DNA of 64,000 bases, from contig JAEYBE010000053.1 of the NCBI GenBank assembly GCA_023404495.1, positions 23,756-87,755 on the forward strand. The letters run 5' to 3'. The notes below the pieces were generated by a model. That model saw only the letters and a list, made by a program, of their open reading frames with translations. It was not told the origin of the DNA and did not search any database. Origin of the DNA: Actinomycetes bacterium. Its GTDB lineage: Bacteria > Actinomycetota > Thermoleophilia > Solirubrobacterales > JACPNS01. Below, one piece after another: positions 18,670 through 26,965 of this stretch. The position numbers were made by a program, and so were the translations under genes. Every line of letters begins with the position of its first letter. Position 1 is the stretch's first letter.

Positions 18670-18953
18670 TACTGCTTGGCCCCCGGACGACCCTCGGCCA
18701 CGTACGGCAGCAACGCGATCTCGCGGGCGCGCTTGACGGCGCGGGCGATCTGCGTCTGGTGACGACGGCAGCTGCCGGTGTTGCCGCGGCCCTTGAGCTT
18801 GCCGCGCTCGCTCACGAAGCGGCGCAGGGACTCGACGTCCTTGTAGTCGATCTGGTCGACCTTGTTCTGGCAGAGCGAGCAGGACTTGCGGCGTCCACCG
18901 CGGCTGTCGCGGCGGTCGCGCTTGGACGCTGTGCGTGGCTTGGGCTTGGGCAT
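18669..18953 (-). CDS. rpsR: 30S ribosomal protein S18 (zinc-binding type)
   Basis: S18 pairs with S6 on the platform of the 30S subunit. The sequence has CSLC (Cys25, Cys28), then Cys62 and His65, so it is the cysteine-containing zinc-type S18. The core YKDVESLRRFVSERGK and the basic RHQTQIARAVKRAREIALLP segment are typical. It lies between ssb and rplI in the conserved order. The ssb-rpsR gap of 138 bases contains a 6-bp hairpin at 19004-19020 and no gene. Confidence 0.98.
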   Translation of the reverse strand: MPKPKPRTASKRDRRDSRGGRRKSCSLCQNKVDQIDYKDVESLRRFVSERGKLKGRGNTGSCRRHQTQIARAVKRAREIALLPYVAEGRPGAKQ

Positions 18954-19091
18954 TTTGACGTTCTGATCCTTTGGTTACGGCCTGAAAAACCGCCGAGACC
19001 GGTCGCGGGGGTCACCCGCGCCGGGCTCTCATTGGTGCGTAAGTTGGTCTCCCGCGTTAGAGGTACCAACGGCCCGCAGGCCAAACGGTCT

Positions 19092-19574
19092 CTAGAACGG
19101 AATGTCGTCCTCGGACGGCGCGCCACTGGGCGCTGCACCGACAGGCTGAAAATCAGACTGGTCGACCGGACCACCGGTTTGACCGGCGCCCGCCGACGGC
19201 GCGAAGCCGCCGCCATTTCCACCGGAAGACGCTTCATCGCGGCCTCCAAGGAACTGGACAGTGTCGGCGATTATATCGACGGTTTGGCGCTTGTTTCCGT
19301 CTTTGTCGGTCCACTCACGCCAGTCGAGTCGCCCGTCGATTGCGACCGGACGGCCCTTGGAGAGGTACTTCTCGGCGTTTTCGCCTTGAGCGCCCCAGAC
19401 CTTGACGTTGAAGTAGTTGGGCTTGTCAACCCACTGACCGGACTCGTTGTCCTTGCGGCGGCCGTTGACCGCGACGCGAAGATCGCAGACGGCGGTGCCG
19501 GAGGGCAGGTGGTTTAGCTGAGGATCGGCGGTGAGGTTGCCGGTGACCGTGACGCGGTTGATGTTCTGAGCCAT
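19092..19574 (-). CDS. ssb: Single-stranded DNA-binding protein
   Basis: SSB coats single-stranded DNA during replication and repair. The OB fold runs over the first ~110 residues, starting MAQNINRVTVTGNL. A Gly/Ser-rich linker leads to the acidic tip DDIPF, which binds partner proteins. I choose the ATG with a clear AAAGGA ribosome-binding site; a longer in-frame extension upstream has no such site. The protein is 160 residues. It is normally next to rpsF, but here an opposite-strand gene separates them. Confidence 0.97.
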   Translation of the reverse strand: MAQNINRVTVTGNLTADPQLNHLPSGTAVCDLRVAVNGRRKDNESGQWVDKPNYFNVKVWGAQGENAEKYLSKGRPVAIDGRLDWREWTDKDGNKRQTVDIIADTVQFLGGRDEASSGGNGGGFAPSAGAGQTGGPVDQSDFQPVGAAPSGAPSEDDIPF

Positions 19575-19732
19575 GGTGTTTTCCTTTCGTGCTGTGATGT
19601 GGGTGCCGGACCGGGTGGCCCGGTCATTCAGTTGCAATGACCATGTTTAGCGCCTCGATGACCCCGCGTGGGCGAGGAGGCGCGATGTTTTACGGAAACT
19701 AGGCTGAATTGTTTGCCAGCCGAGTGGACCGT

Positions 19733-20539
19733 ATGAGAATCGTTGCATTTGGTCCGGACGGAACATTTGTTCGCATGGCTGCCGCGGGTGCCTGTATCGT
19801 CGCCCTGATGCCCGAACCCGGCGTGCTCGAATACAAACTGTTTGACGGAGCCTGCATCGTCGACACGTTTGTCGAGGCACCACCTGAGCGCGCCGCCGAG
19901 GCCTTCGGCGAGGCAGTCAAGCTCGCAGAGAACGGCAAACCGATCGAGGGCGTCGACCGCAGCGCGGTTCGCTTCTACTCCGCAAGCTGGCCCGGTGTCA
20001 GCTGGTCGGTGATCGAAACTGTTGGTGGCGAAGATGCCGAGGCGGACTACATCCTCACGATGTTGCGTCAGGCCGCGGCTGCGCTCGAGGGCAACGTGCT
20101 CACCCTCCCTGCGGCCTACGAGAACGGGCTGGGACTGGCGCGAGACGCCGCACGCGCCCTGAATGCGCGGGCGATGGTCGTTTGGGGGAGCGATGAGTGG
20201 AACTCGCTGGGTGGCGGCGCGCAATTCGATCCCGCCGGTGAGGTCATCAGGGCCTGCAACATCGCCGACCCGAGCGGGATAGCCAAGGCGCTCGCCGACC
20301 GCGAGTCGATGGATGACCCTGACGCTGAATTCGAGGACGACGAGGACTTCGACGAGGACGAGTCAGCCTTGTTCGTCTACTCCCCTGGCGCTCCGCTTGC
20401 AAAGCAGACGGTTGACGCGCTCGAGTACATCGACGGCTGGCTCAAGCAGTGCGGCATTCCGCAGCCGGAGATGCCGCCGTCACTGCTTGACGCAGCCGCC
20501 GGCTACTTCGGTGAAGTCTGGGGTGCGCGGCCCAAGTAG
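19733..20539 (+). CDS. Hypothetical protein inserted between rpsF and ssb
   Basis: I do not recognise this 268-residue protein. It begins MRIVAFGPDGTFVRM and is acidic, with a Asp/Glu-rich stretch (DDEDFDEDES) near residue 205. No signal peptide, membrane helix or known catalytic motif is obvious. Composition and codon use are like a genuine gene. A TTG 24 bases upstream is an alternative start. It lies on the plus strand inside the otherwise minus-strand rpsF-ssb-rpsR-rplI-dnaB block, and its end is 12 bases from the rpsF stop. So ssb is expected to have its own promoter in the 158 bases before it. Confidence 0.75.
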   Translation: MRIVAFGPDGTFVRMAAAGACIVALMPEPGVLEYKLFDGACIVDTFVEAPPERAAEAFGEAVKLAENGKPIEGVDRSAVRFYSASWPGVSWSVIETVGGEDAEADYILTMLRQAAAALEGNVLTLPAAYENGLGLARDAARALNARAMVVWGSDEWNSLGGGAQFDPAGEVIRACNIADPSGIAKALADRESMDDPDAEFEDDEDFDEDESALFVYSPGAPLAKQTVDALEYIDGWLKQCGIPQPEMPPSLLDAAAGYFGEVWGARPK

Positions 20540-20551
20540 CCGCGCGGGAAG

Positions 20552-21079
20552 CTACTCAGCCGGAGCGTCCGCAGAGGCCTCTTCGGCCTCAGGTGCGGAT
20601 TCGGCGGCAGCTGCCTCTTCGGCAGCGGGTGCGTCTTCAGCGGGCTCATCCGCAGTCGCCTCAGCAGCTGCCTCAACCGGAGCAGCGGGTGCCTCTTCGT
20701 CGAGCTCGGCGGTTGCCTGGGCCTCGCGCGGCGGACGCTCGTAGGTGCGCTCCTCGCGCTTGAAGAGCGGCGGACTCTCGGGAATGTCGCCCTCGGTCTC
20801 GGCCTCGAAAATACGGAAGCGCAGCACGCCCTCGGTGAGCTTCAGTGCGCGATCGAGCGTGGCGATCGACTGCGGCTCGGTCTCAAAGCGAAAGATGCTG
20901 TAGTCGGCCTCGCCGTGGTGGTCGATCTCGTAGGGAAGCTGGCGCACGCCCCAGCTCTTGGTGGCCTTGACCTCGCCGTGCTGGGCGAGCAGCGCTTGGG
21001 CGTCGTTGACGATCTTCGTGCGGGTGTCGGTCGGCGCGTCGGCGTCGAGCATCACGACCAGTTCATACGAGTTGGGCAT
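20552..21079 (-). CDS. rpsF: 30S ribosomal protein S6 with long acidic tail
   Basis: S6 forms a heterodimer with S18. The ferredoxin-like core (YELVVMLDADAP to VLRFRIFEAE) covers the first ~95 residues, with the expected WGVRQLPYEI segment. About 80 further residues form an Ala/Glu/Pro-rich tail, longer than in most S6 proteins, which run 95-135 residues. The leader of about 110 bases upstream, shared with the divergent gene at 21190, may hold an autoregulatory S6:S18 site; I could not identify its fold. Confidence 0.96.
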   Translation of the reverse strand: MPNSYELVVMLDADAPTDTRTKIVNDAQALLAQHGEVKATKSWGVRQLPYEIDHHGEADYSIFRFETEPQSIATLDRALKLTEGVLRFRIFEAETEGDIPESPPLFKREERTYERPPREAQATAELDEEAPAAPVEAAAEATADEPAEDAPAAEEAAAAESAPEAEEASADAPAE

Positions 21080-21189
21080 CTAAAAGCTTCTCTGAAATAG
21101 GGATCTTGGGTGCTTGCTTCTGCGCTGCGGGAGAAAAAAATTCGCGCGCAGGGGGGTAAACGTTAGCCGCTCAAACCATTAACGGGGCG

Positions 21190-21585
21190 ATGAACACTGA
21201 ATCGCCCTTTGAGCAACCAATCAAGTACACGCACCGCGTGCGCTGGGGGAACGTGGCGCTCGCGCTGATCGCCCTTGCCGCCGTGACTGGCGCGGTGCTG
21301 CTCCCGTCCGGATCGCCGGCGTCAAGACCAGAGGAACTTGATGCGATCGCGGTCGATGCGCCGACGGCTCCCGCAGAAGTCCCGGCCGAGCAACGCCTAA
21401 CGAGGCCCGCGCCAACGACCCGAAAGCGAACGGCCAATCGTCGCGCGCGGACGACCCGTCGCAAGCGCCGGGCTGCGGCTGAGACCGGTCAGGTGGCACG
21501 ACCTGCGCGAGTGCCGGCTCCGCCGGCTCGCCCCGCAATCCAACCAACCACGCTCCCGTCCGCAGACCGCGAGTTCGGGCTATGA
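21190..21585 (+). CDS. Hypothetical single-pass membrane protein
   Basis: The 131-residue protein has a short N-terminus, one membrane helix (about residues 21-41, VALALIALAAVTGAVLL) and a Pro/Ala/Arg-rich, probably disordered remainder. The charge pattern, with many Arg after the helix, makes the orientation unclear. It overlaps the frame of the next gene by four bases, though that gene probably starts 27 bases downstream. No function can be assigned. Confidence 0.55.
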   Translation: MNTESPFEQPIKYTHRVRWGNVALALIALAAVTGAVLLPSGSPASRPEELDAIAVDAPTAPAEVPAEQRLTRPAPTTRKRTANRRARTTRRKRRAAAETGQVARPARVPAPPARPAIQPTTLPSADREFGL

Positions 21586-21611
21586 GCCGCCGCCGGCGGC
21601 AGGAGAAGACA

Positions 21612-23165
21612 ATGAGAAAGTCACTCGCCCTGATTGCCCTTGCGATCGCACTTTGTATTGGTGCCAGCCCAGCCGGCGCCCGCGAGTACGTCGTTCACAC
21701 CTGCAAGTTGCCTGATGGCACCGCCGCACCGACCGACGGCTGGAAGGCCAACGGTTCGGCGCCGTACATGTGGTTCGACGATGCCTGCGCTCGCGGCGGG
21801 GCATTGACCGCAGGTCTCGCTGGAATCGCACAACCAGCCAACAGTTCGGCGATCGGGTGGGGCTTCTCCTCCGGCGATGCGACGATCCGTGGCTATCGGA
21901 TCGTGCGCTCAGGCACGCCGCGGGGATTCAACGGCGGCGCAAGCATGCTCGTCTACAGCGCCGACGCGCAGAACACCACGGGGACCGGCAGACAGATCGA
22001 CTACTGCGCGGCGTATCGCGGATGCGCAGGCATCGCCGGCCTGCTCGCCAGATCGGTGCCGGCGATTCCAACCGACTCGCGGGCTTGGTACTTCACGATC
22101 GTTTGCGGCGGCGGCGCGGGGGAGCAGTGCGGACTCGCGCCAGGAGCTAGCGACTTCGGCAGCCTGCGGATCGATCAGGCGAGCTTCACGCTCGACGACC
22201 CGGAGCAGCCAGGTGCTCAGAACATCGAGGGCGCGCTGGCTCGCGAGGGAGCGGCGTTTGGCGAACTCCGTCTGGTTGCGACCGACCGAATCAGTGGCGT
22301 TCGGCGGGCCGTCGCCGAAATCGACGGGGCTGAGGTTGCGACTGCGACGCCGGAGGGAAGCGGGAGCCAGTGCTCTGAGATCCGCCAGTCGGCGCTGCCC
22401 GACTTCACCCACCGACGGCCCTGTCCCGAGCGGGCTCAGCTGGCGCTTGTGGTTCCCAGGTCTGCCGTCCTGCCGGGCACGCACACATTGCGCGTGCGGG
22501 TCTTCGATGCAGCCGGCAACGCGACCACCGTCGTCGGTCCGCGCGAAGTGTCCGTCGGGACGCTGACGGGGAGATCCGCCTCCGGCTTCGCTGCCGATGG
22601 CGCGGAGAACCTCACCGCCAACTACGGCAGGCGCCTGCGTATCGGTGGGGTGCTGCTCGGAAGTAGCGGTGAACCACTGCAGGCAGCTCAGGTCGACGTC
22701 GCCATGCTGTCACCTGCCGCGTCACGCCCGAAACGGCAAATGCGGATCCTCACCGACGCGGCAGGTCGATACGCGGTGAGCTTTCGGGCGACTTCAAGCC
22801 GTTCGATCACGCTCACCCACGCGGCGACCGGCTCAACTCTCGCCCACCGCCTGACCGTACGCTCGCGTGTGCGGCTCGCGGCCGCAGCCGGCCGAGTGCG
22901 CCCACTCGGACGAATGCGCCTCCGCGGGTCGATCCAGACCGAGCGCACGAAGAAGGGTGCGAGCGTCGCGATCAAGGTCAAGAGCGGCCGTGCGTGGAAG
23001 ACGATCGGCGTGGCTCGCGCGAGCCAGTCTGGCCGATTCAGTTTCGCCTATAAGTTTCGACGTACCCGCAGTGCTCGCTTCATCTTCCGGGCGGTTGTGC
23101 TGCGCTCCAGCGACCTTGCAGTTTCGCCACGAGCGTCTAACGCGGTGCGAGTGCGTGTTGGCTAG
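21612..23165 (+). CDS. Secreted protein of unknown function with beta-rich domains
   Basis: The product has a clear signal peptide (MRKSLALIALAIALCIGASPAGA) with an AxA cleavage site, preceded by an AGGAGAAG ribosome-binding site that favours this ATG over one 30 bases upstream. The mature part starts REYVVHTCKLPDG and has several cysteines, suggesting a disulphide-stabilised lectin-like domain of about 180 residues. Later segments look like Ig-like or carboxypeptidase-regulatory-like beta sandwiches (for example FRATSSRSITLTHA). The last third is Arg-rich. Its role is probably at the cell surface; binding partners are unknown. It converges on otsA with seven bases between. Confidence 0.75.
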   Translation: MRKSLALIALAIALCIGASPAGAREYVVHTCKLPDGTAAPTDGWKANGSAPYMWFDDACARGGALTAGLAGIAQPANSSAIGWGFSSGDATIRGYRIVRSGTPRGFNGGASMLVYSADAQNTTGTGRQIDYCAAYRGCAGIAGLLARSVPAIPTDSRAWYFTIVCGGGAGEQCGLAPGASDFGSLRIDQASFTLDDPEQPGAQNIEGALAREGAAFGELRLVATDRISGVRRAVAEIDGAEVATATPEGSGSQCSEIRQSALPDFTHRRPCPERAQLALVVPRSAVLPGTHTLRVRVFDAAGNATTVVGPREVSVGTLTGRSASGFAADGAENLTANYGRRLRIGGVLLGSSGEPLQAAQVDVAMLSPAASRPKRQMRILTDAAGRYAVSFRATSSRSITLTHAATGSTLAHRLTVRSRVRLAAAAGRVRPLGRMRLRGSIQTERTKKGASVAIKVKSGRAWKTIGVARASQSGRFSFAYKFRRTRSARFIFRAVVLRSSDLAVSPRASNAVRVRVG

Positions 23166-23172
23166 GCGCGGA

Positions 23173-24678
23173 TCAGCCAACCCGCAGCTCACGCCGCCGC
23201 GCGATATCCGCCAACTGGTCGTTGATCCAGTCGCCGGGGTTGCGCTCCATCACCTTCTTCTTCAGACCCTCGGCGCGGGTCGAGCGCTCGCTCATCGACA
23301 TCGAGAGCGCGCGGTGGATGGCGTCGGCCTGCTCCTGAATGTCGAAAGGATTGACCGAGATCGCAAACTCGCCGAGTTCTTCATGCGCCCCGGTGTTCTC
23401 CGAGAGGATCGAGACACCGTGGCGCTCGTTGATCAGCGGACCTTCCTTGGCGACCAGGTTCATCCCGTCGAACATCGGATTGACGATCAGCAGGTCGTAA
23501 TGCTTGTACTCGGCGATTGCCTCGTTGACGTCGTCGCGCATGCGCAGATCGATCGGCATCCAGTCAGGGGTGCCGTGTCGGTGATTGACCACAGCAACGA
23601 GGGCCTCGATCTTCTCGAGGTACTCGGCGTACTCGGGCACGTCGGTTCGCGACGGCATCAGGTGCGCGATGAACGTCACCTTCTCAACGAACTCGGGGTG
23701 TTGATCGAGGAAGAGATCAAACGCAGTGAAGCCGCGCAGCACGTTCTTTGAGAGGTCCGCGCGGTCGACGCGCAGGATCAGGTGGTCGCGCCGGCGGCGC
23801 AGGATCTCGCGCTCGAACTCGTGCACACCCGGCTTCTGCGCACTCTTCAGGAAGCCGTCGGCGTCGATCGGCAGCGGGTAGGCGCGCACCCAGGTCTCGT
23901 GGCCGTCGAGCACGACCCGGCCGTTCTCTTCGTCGACCTCGGCGTCCTCAATCAGTTCGCGGCAGCAGAGCAGGAAGTTGCGCTTGTAGCTCTGGGTATG
24001 AAAGCCGACGATGTCGTTGGCCAGCACCCCGCGGTAGATCTCGTCGCGGATGTGGTTTGGCAGCACGCGCCACGCATCTGGCTGAGTCCACGGAATATGG
24101 ATGAAGTGGTGCAGGAAGACGTCCGGCCGCGCCTCGCGGATGATCCCCGGCATTGTGTAGAGGTGGTAGTCGTGGACCATCACGACGGGTGACTCGGCGT
24201 CCTCGATTTCTTCGAGCACCGCGCGCGCAAGGTCGGCGTTCACGACGCGATATCCCTGCTCGAACGCGTCGGTCTCCTGACGGCGAAAGTCCGGTGCGTT
24301 TGAGAGGTCCCAGAGGTAGTGCTGGATGAACCACAGCATCGGGTTGGCGATCACGTTGTAGAAGCCGTCGTAGGCCTGCTGGTCGCTGTGCACCAGCCGC
24401 ACGCGGTACTCGGTGTCGGCGTTGGGTTGCACCGCGAAAGACTTGTGGCCCTGTTCAGCTGAGACCTTCGCGTCTTCGTCGGTCATAGCCGAGGCGACCC
24501 AGAGCGTGTCGCTGCGGTGGTTGACCAGGCCTGTCAGCGCCGTGACCAGTCCGCCGGTCCCGCGCTTCTCGAAGCGCTGACCGTCTTCGCCGATGTCGTA
24601 GGTCACCGGTCCGCGGTTTGAGACCAGGACCAGCGGCGCGTCAGCAATCGAACCGTTTGCGCTTGCGCCAACTCCCAT
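23173..24678 (-). CDS. otsA: Trehalose-6-phosphate synthase (GT20)
   Basis: The enzyme transfers glucose from an NDP-glucose to glucose-6-phosphate, giving trehalose-6-phosphate for osmoprotection. Characteristic segments are SNRGPVTY near the N-terminus, VMVHDYHLYTMPGIIRE, LHHFIHIPW, and the nucleotide-binding DGMNLVAKE near the C-terminus. The 501-residue length fits OtsA without a fused phosphatase. No otsB is adjacent. It is 15 bases downstream of the sensor kinase gene, so it may share its transcript. Confidence 0.95.
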   Translation of the reverse strand: MGVGASANGSIADAPLVLVSNRGPVTYDIGEDGQRFEKRGTGGLVTALTGLVNHRSDTLWVASAMTDEDAKVSAEQGHKSFAVQPNADTEYRVRLVHSDQQAYDGFYNVIANPMLWFIQHYLWDLSNAPDFRRQETDAFEQGYRVVNADLARAVLEEIEDAESPVVMVHDYHLYTMPGIIREARPDVFLHHFIHIPWTQPDAWRVLPNHIRDEIYRGVLANDIVGFHTQSYKRNFLLCCRELIEDAEVDEENGRVVLDGHETWVRAYPLPIDADGFLKSAQKPGVHEFEREILRRRRDHLILRVDRADLSKNVLRGFTAFDLFLDQHPEFVEKVTFIAHLMPSRTDVPEYAEYLEKIEALVAVVNHRHGTPDWMPIDLRMRDDVNEAIAEYKHYDLLIVNPMFDGMNLVAKEGPLINERHGVSILSENTGAHEELGEFAISVNPFDIQEQADAIHRALSMSMSERSTRAEGLKKKVMERNPGDWINDQLADIARRRELRVG

Positions 24679-24693
24679 CGCGCAAGCCTACCG

Positions 24694-26169
24694 TCAGTCG
24701 GGTTGCTTGATCTTCACGCCCGCCGGCAGGCCCAGCGTGAAGGTCGTGCCGTCCTTGCTTGTCTGGACGTTGAGCGAGCCGCGCATCGCCGTCGCCAGCT
24801 CGCGCGCGATCGAGAGCCCGAGCCCCGTGCCTCCGGTCTTGTCGCCCGTGTGGAAGCGATCGAAGATCCGGCCGACTTCTTCGTCGGGGATGCCAGGGCC
24901 GTCGTCACTCACTTGCAACGAGACCCCGCTTTCGTCTGAGCTCGCATCGATTGCGATGTTCGTCCCTGCCGGCGTGTGGCTGAGCGCGTTGTCGACGAGA
25001 ATGCGCACGATCTGCGCCACGCGGTCCGGGTCGCAGATCGCCTCGACGTCTCCACCAGCCTTGATTGAGATGTCGCTGTCGTGCTGGAGGGCGGTCGGTT
25101 CGAACTCCCGTTGGATCGATCGCGCGAGGCCGGCAAGATTGACCTGCTGCGGCTGAATCGCCAGAGAACCGGTGTCGATCTTGGAGAGGTCGAGCAGGTC
25201 TGTCGCGAGTTTGGTCATGCGCTTGATCTGCAAATGCATCTGGTCGAGGAACTCGGTCTGCGTCTCCTCGTCGAGATCCTCCTCGCGCATCAACTCGACG
25301 TAGCCGCCCAGCGAGAAGAGCGGCGTGCGCAGTTCGTGAGACGCATTGGCGATGAACGCCTTGCGTGCGCGGTCGGCGCGGCCGAGCCGCTCCTGCATCA
25401 GGTTGAACGCGCGGGTGACCTCGCCGATTTCGTCCTCGGAGTCGACCACCAAGGGCTCAGTGAAGTTGCCGCCCGCGACTTCGCGCGCGGCGTGCTCAAG
25501 GCGTCGCAGTCGGCGAGCCATGTAGCTCGAGGCCATCAGGCCGGCGACCAGTGCGATCGAGAGGGCGATGATCGCCGAGAGCAGTTGACGTCTGGCGATC
25601 TGCTGGACCGTCGACGTGACGCCCGCGAGTGAGGCGGTGTAGACGACGGCACCCGTGGTTCTGCCGTCGGCAGCGACAAGTGGAACGGCCGCCTCGGCAT
25701 GAAGACCCGTACCAAAGTCTGAGAACCCCGTCGCCTTCTTCCCGGTTTGGACGGCGCGAGAAGCGATTGGATCTTCGACCGGCGTCGTGTTGTCCGGCGG
25801 GGTCTCGCCGCTGGGATCCCAGACGACGTAGAAACGATTCAGAGGTCCGAGCGGACTGGAGACCGTTTTGTGGCGCAGGACGGCCACGCGCTCGCCGGTC
25901 GATGATGCTGACCCGCTGAAGAAAGCGTCCCAGGCCCCGCCGTTGGGCGGCGCGACGAGATTCTGGTCGTAGTTCTGGAAGATGTATTGCGCACGAGCGT
26001 TGAGCCGCGAAGCCGTCTCACTCATCGCCTTCACACGATCGTTGCGCAACCGCATCTCCAGCCGCGGCACGACTATCAGGAAGTTGACCGATACGGCGAT
26101 CAGCGTGACCGCGAAGAAAAGCAGCGTCAGCTTCTCGCGGATCCCCCACCGGAAGCGTCGGTTGTTCAT
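24694..26169 (-). CDS. Sensor histidine kinase (HAMP-HisKA-HATPase_c)
   Basis: The 491-residue kinase has two membrane helices that bracket an extracytoplasmic sensor domain of about 180 residues. A HAMP linker follows, then the HisKA domain with phospho-acceptor His278 (NASHELRTPL). The catalytic domain shows the N box (DNALSHTPAG), G1 (DDGPGI) and G2 (GGTGLGLS) boxes. The ATG is four bases after the response regulator stop, so the two form a two-component pair. The signal sensed is unknown; the overall arrangement resembles envelope-stress kinases. Confidence 0.93.
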   Translation of the reverse strand: MNNRRFRWGIREKLTLLFFAVTLIAVSVNFLIVVPRLEMRLRNDRVKAMSETASRLNARAQYIFQNYDQNLVAPPNGGAWDAFFSGSASSTGERVAVLRHKTVSSPLGPLNRFYVVWDPSGETPPDNTTPVEDPIASRAVQTGKKATGFSDFGTGLHAEAAVPLVAADGRTTGAVVYTASLAGVTSTVQQIARRQLLSAIIALSIALVAGLMASSYMARRLRRLEHAAREVAGGNFTEPLVVDSEDEIGEVTRAFNLMQERLGRADRARKAFIANASHELRTPLFSLGGYVELMREEDLDEETQTEFLDQMHLQIKRMTKLATDLLDLSKIDTGSLAIQPQQVNLAGLARSIQREFEPTALQHDSDISIKAGGDVEAICDPDRVAQIVRILVDNALSHTPAGTNIAIDASSDESGVSLQVSDDGPGIPDEEVGRIFDRFHTGDKTGGTGLGLSIARELATAMRGSLNVQTSKDGTTFTLGLPAGVKIKQPD

Positions 26170-26173
26170 CGGT

Positions 26174-26884
<711 letters not shown>

Positions 26885-26965
26885 GAAGAGGACTCTAGAG
26901 GCTCCGCCGCCGGAAAGGCGTCGCCATAACGCCGGGCCAACCCGCCGTCAACTTAGACTCACCAC

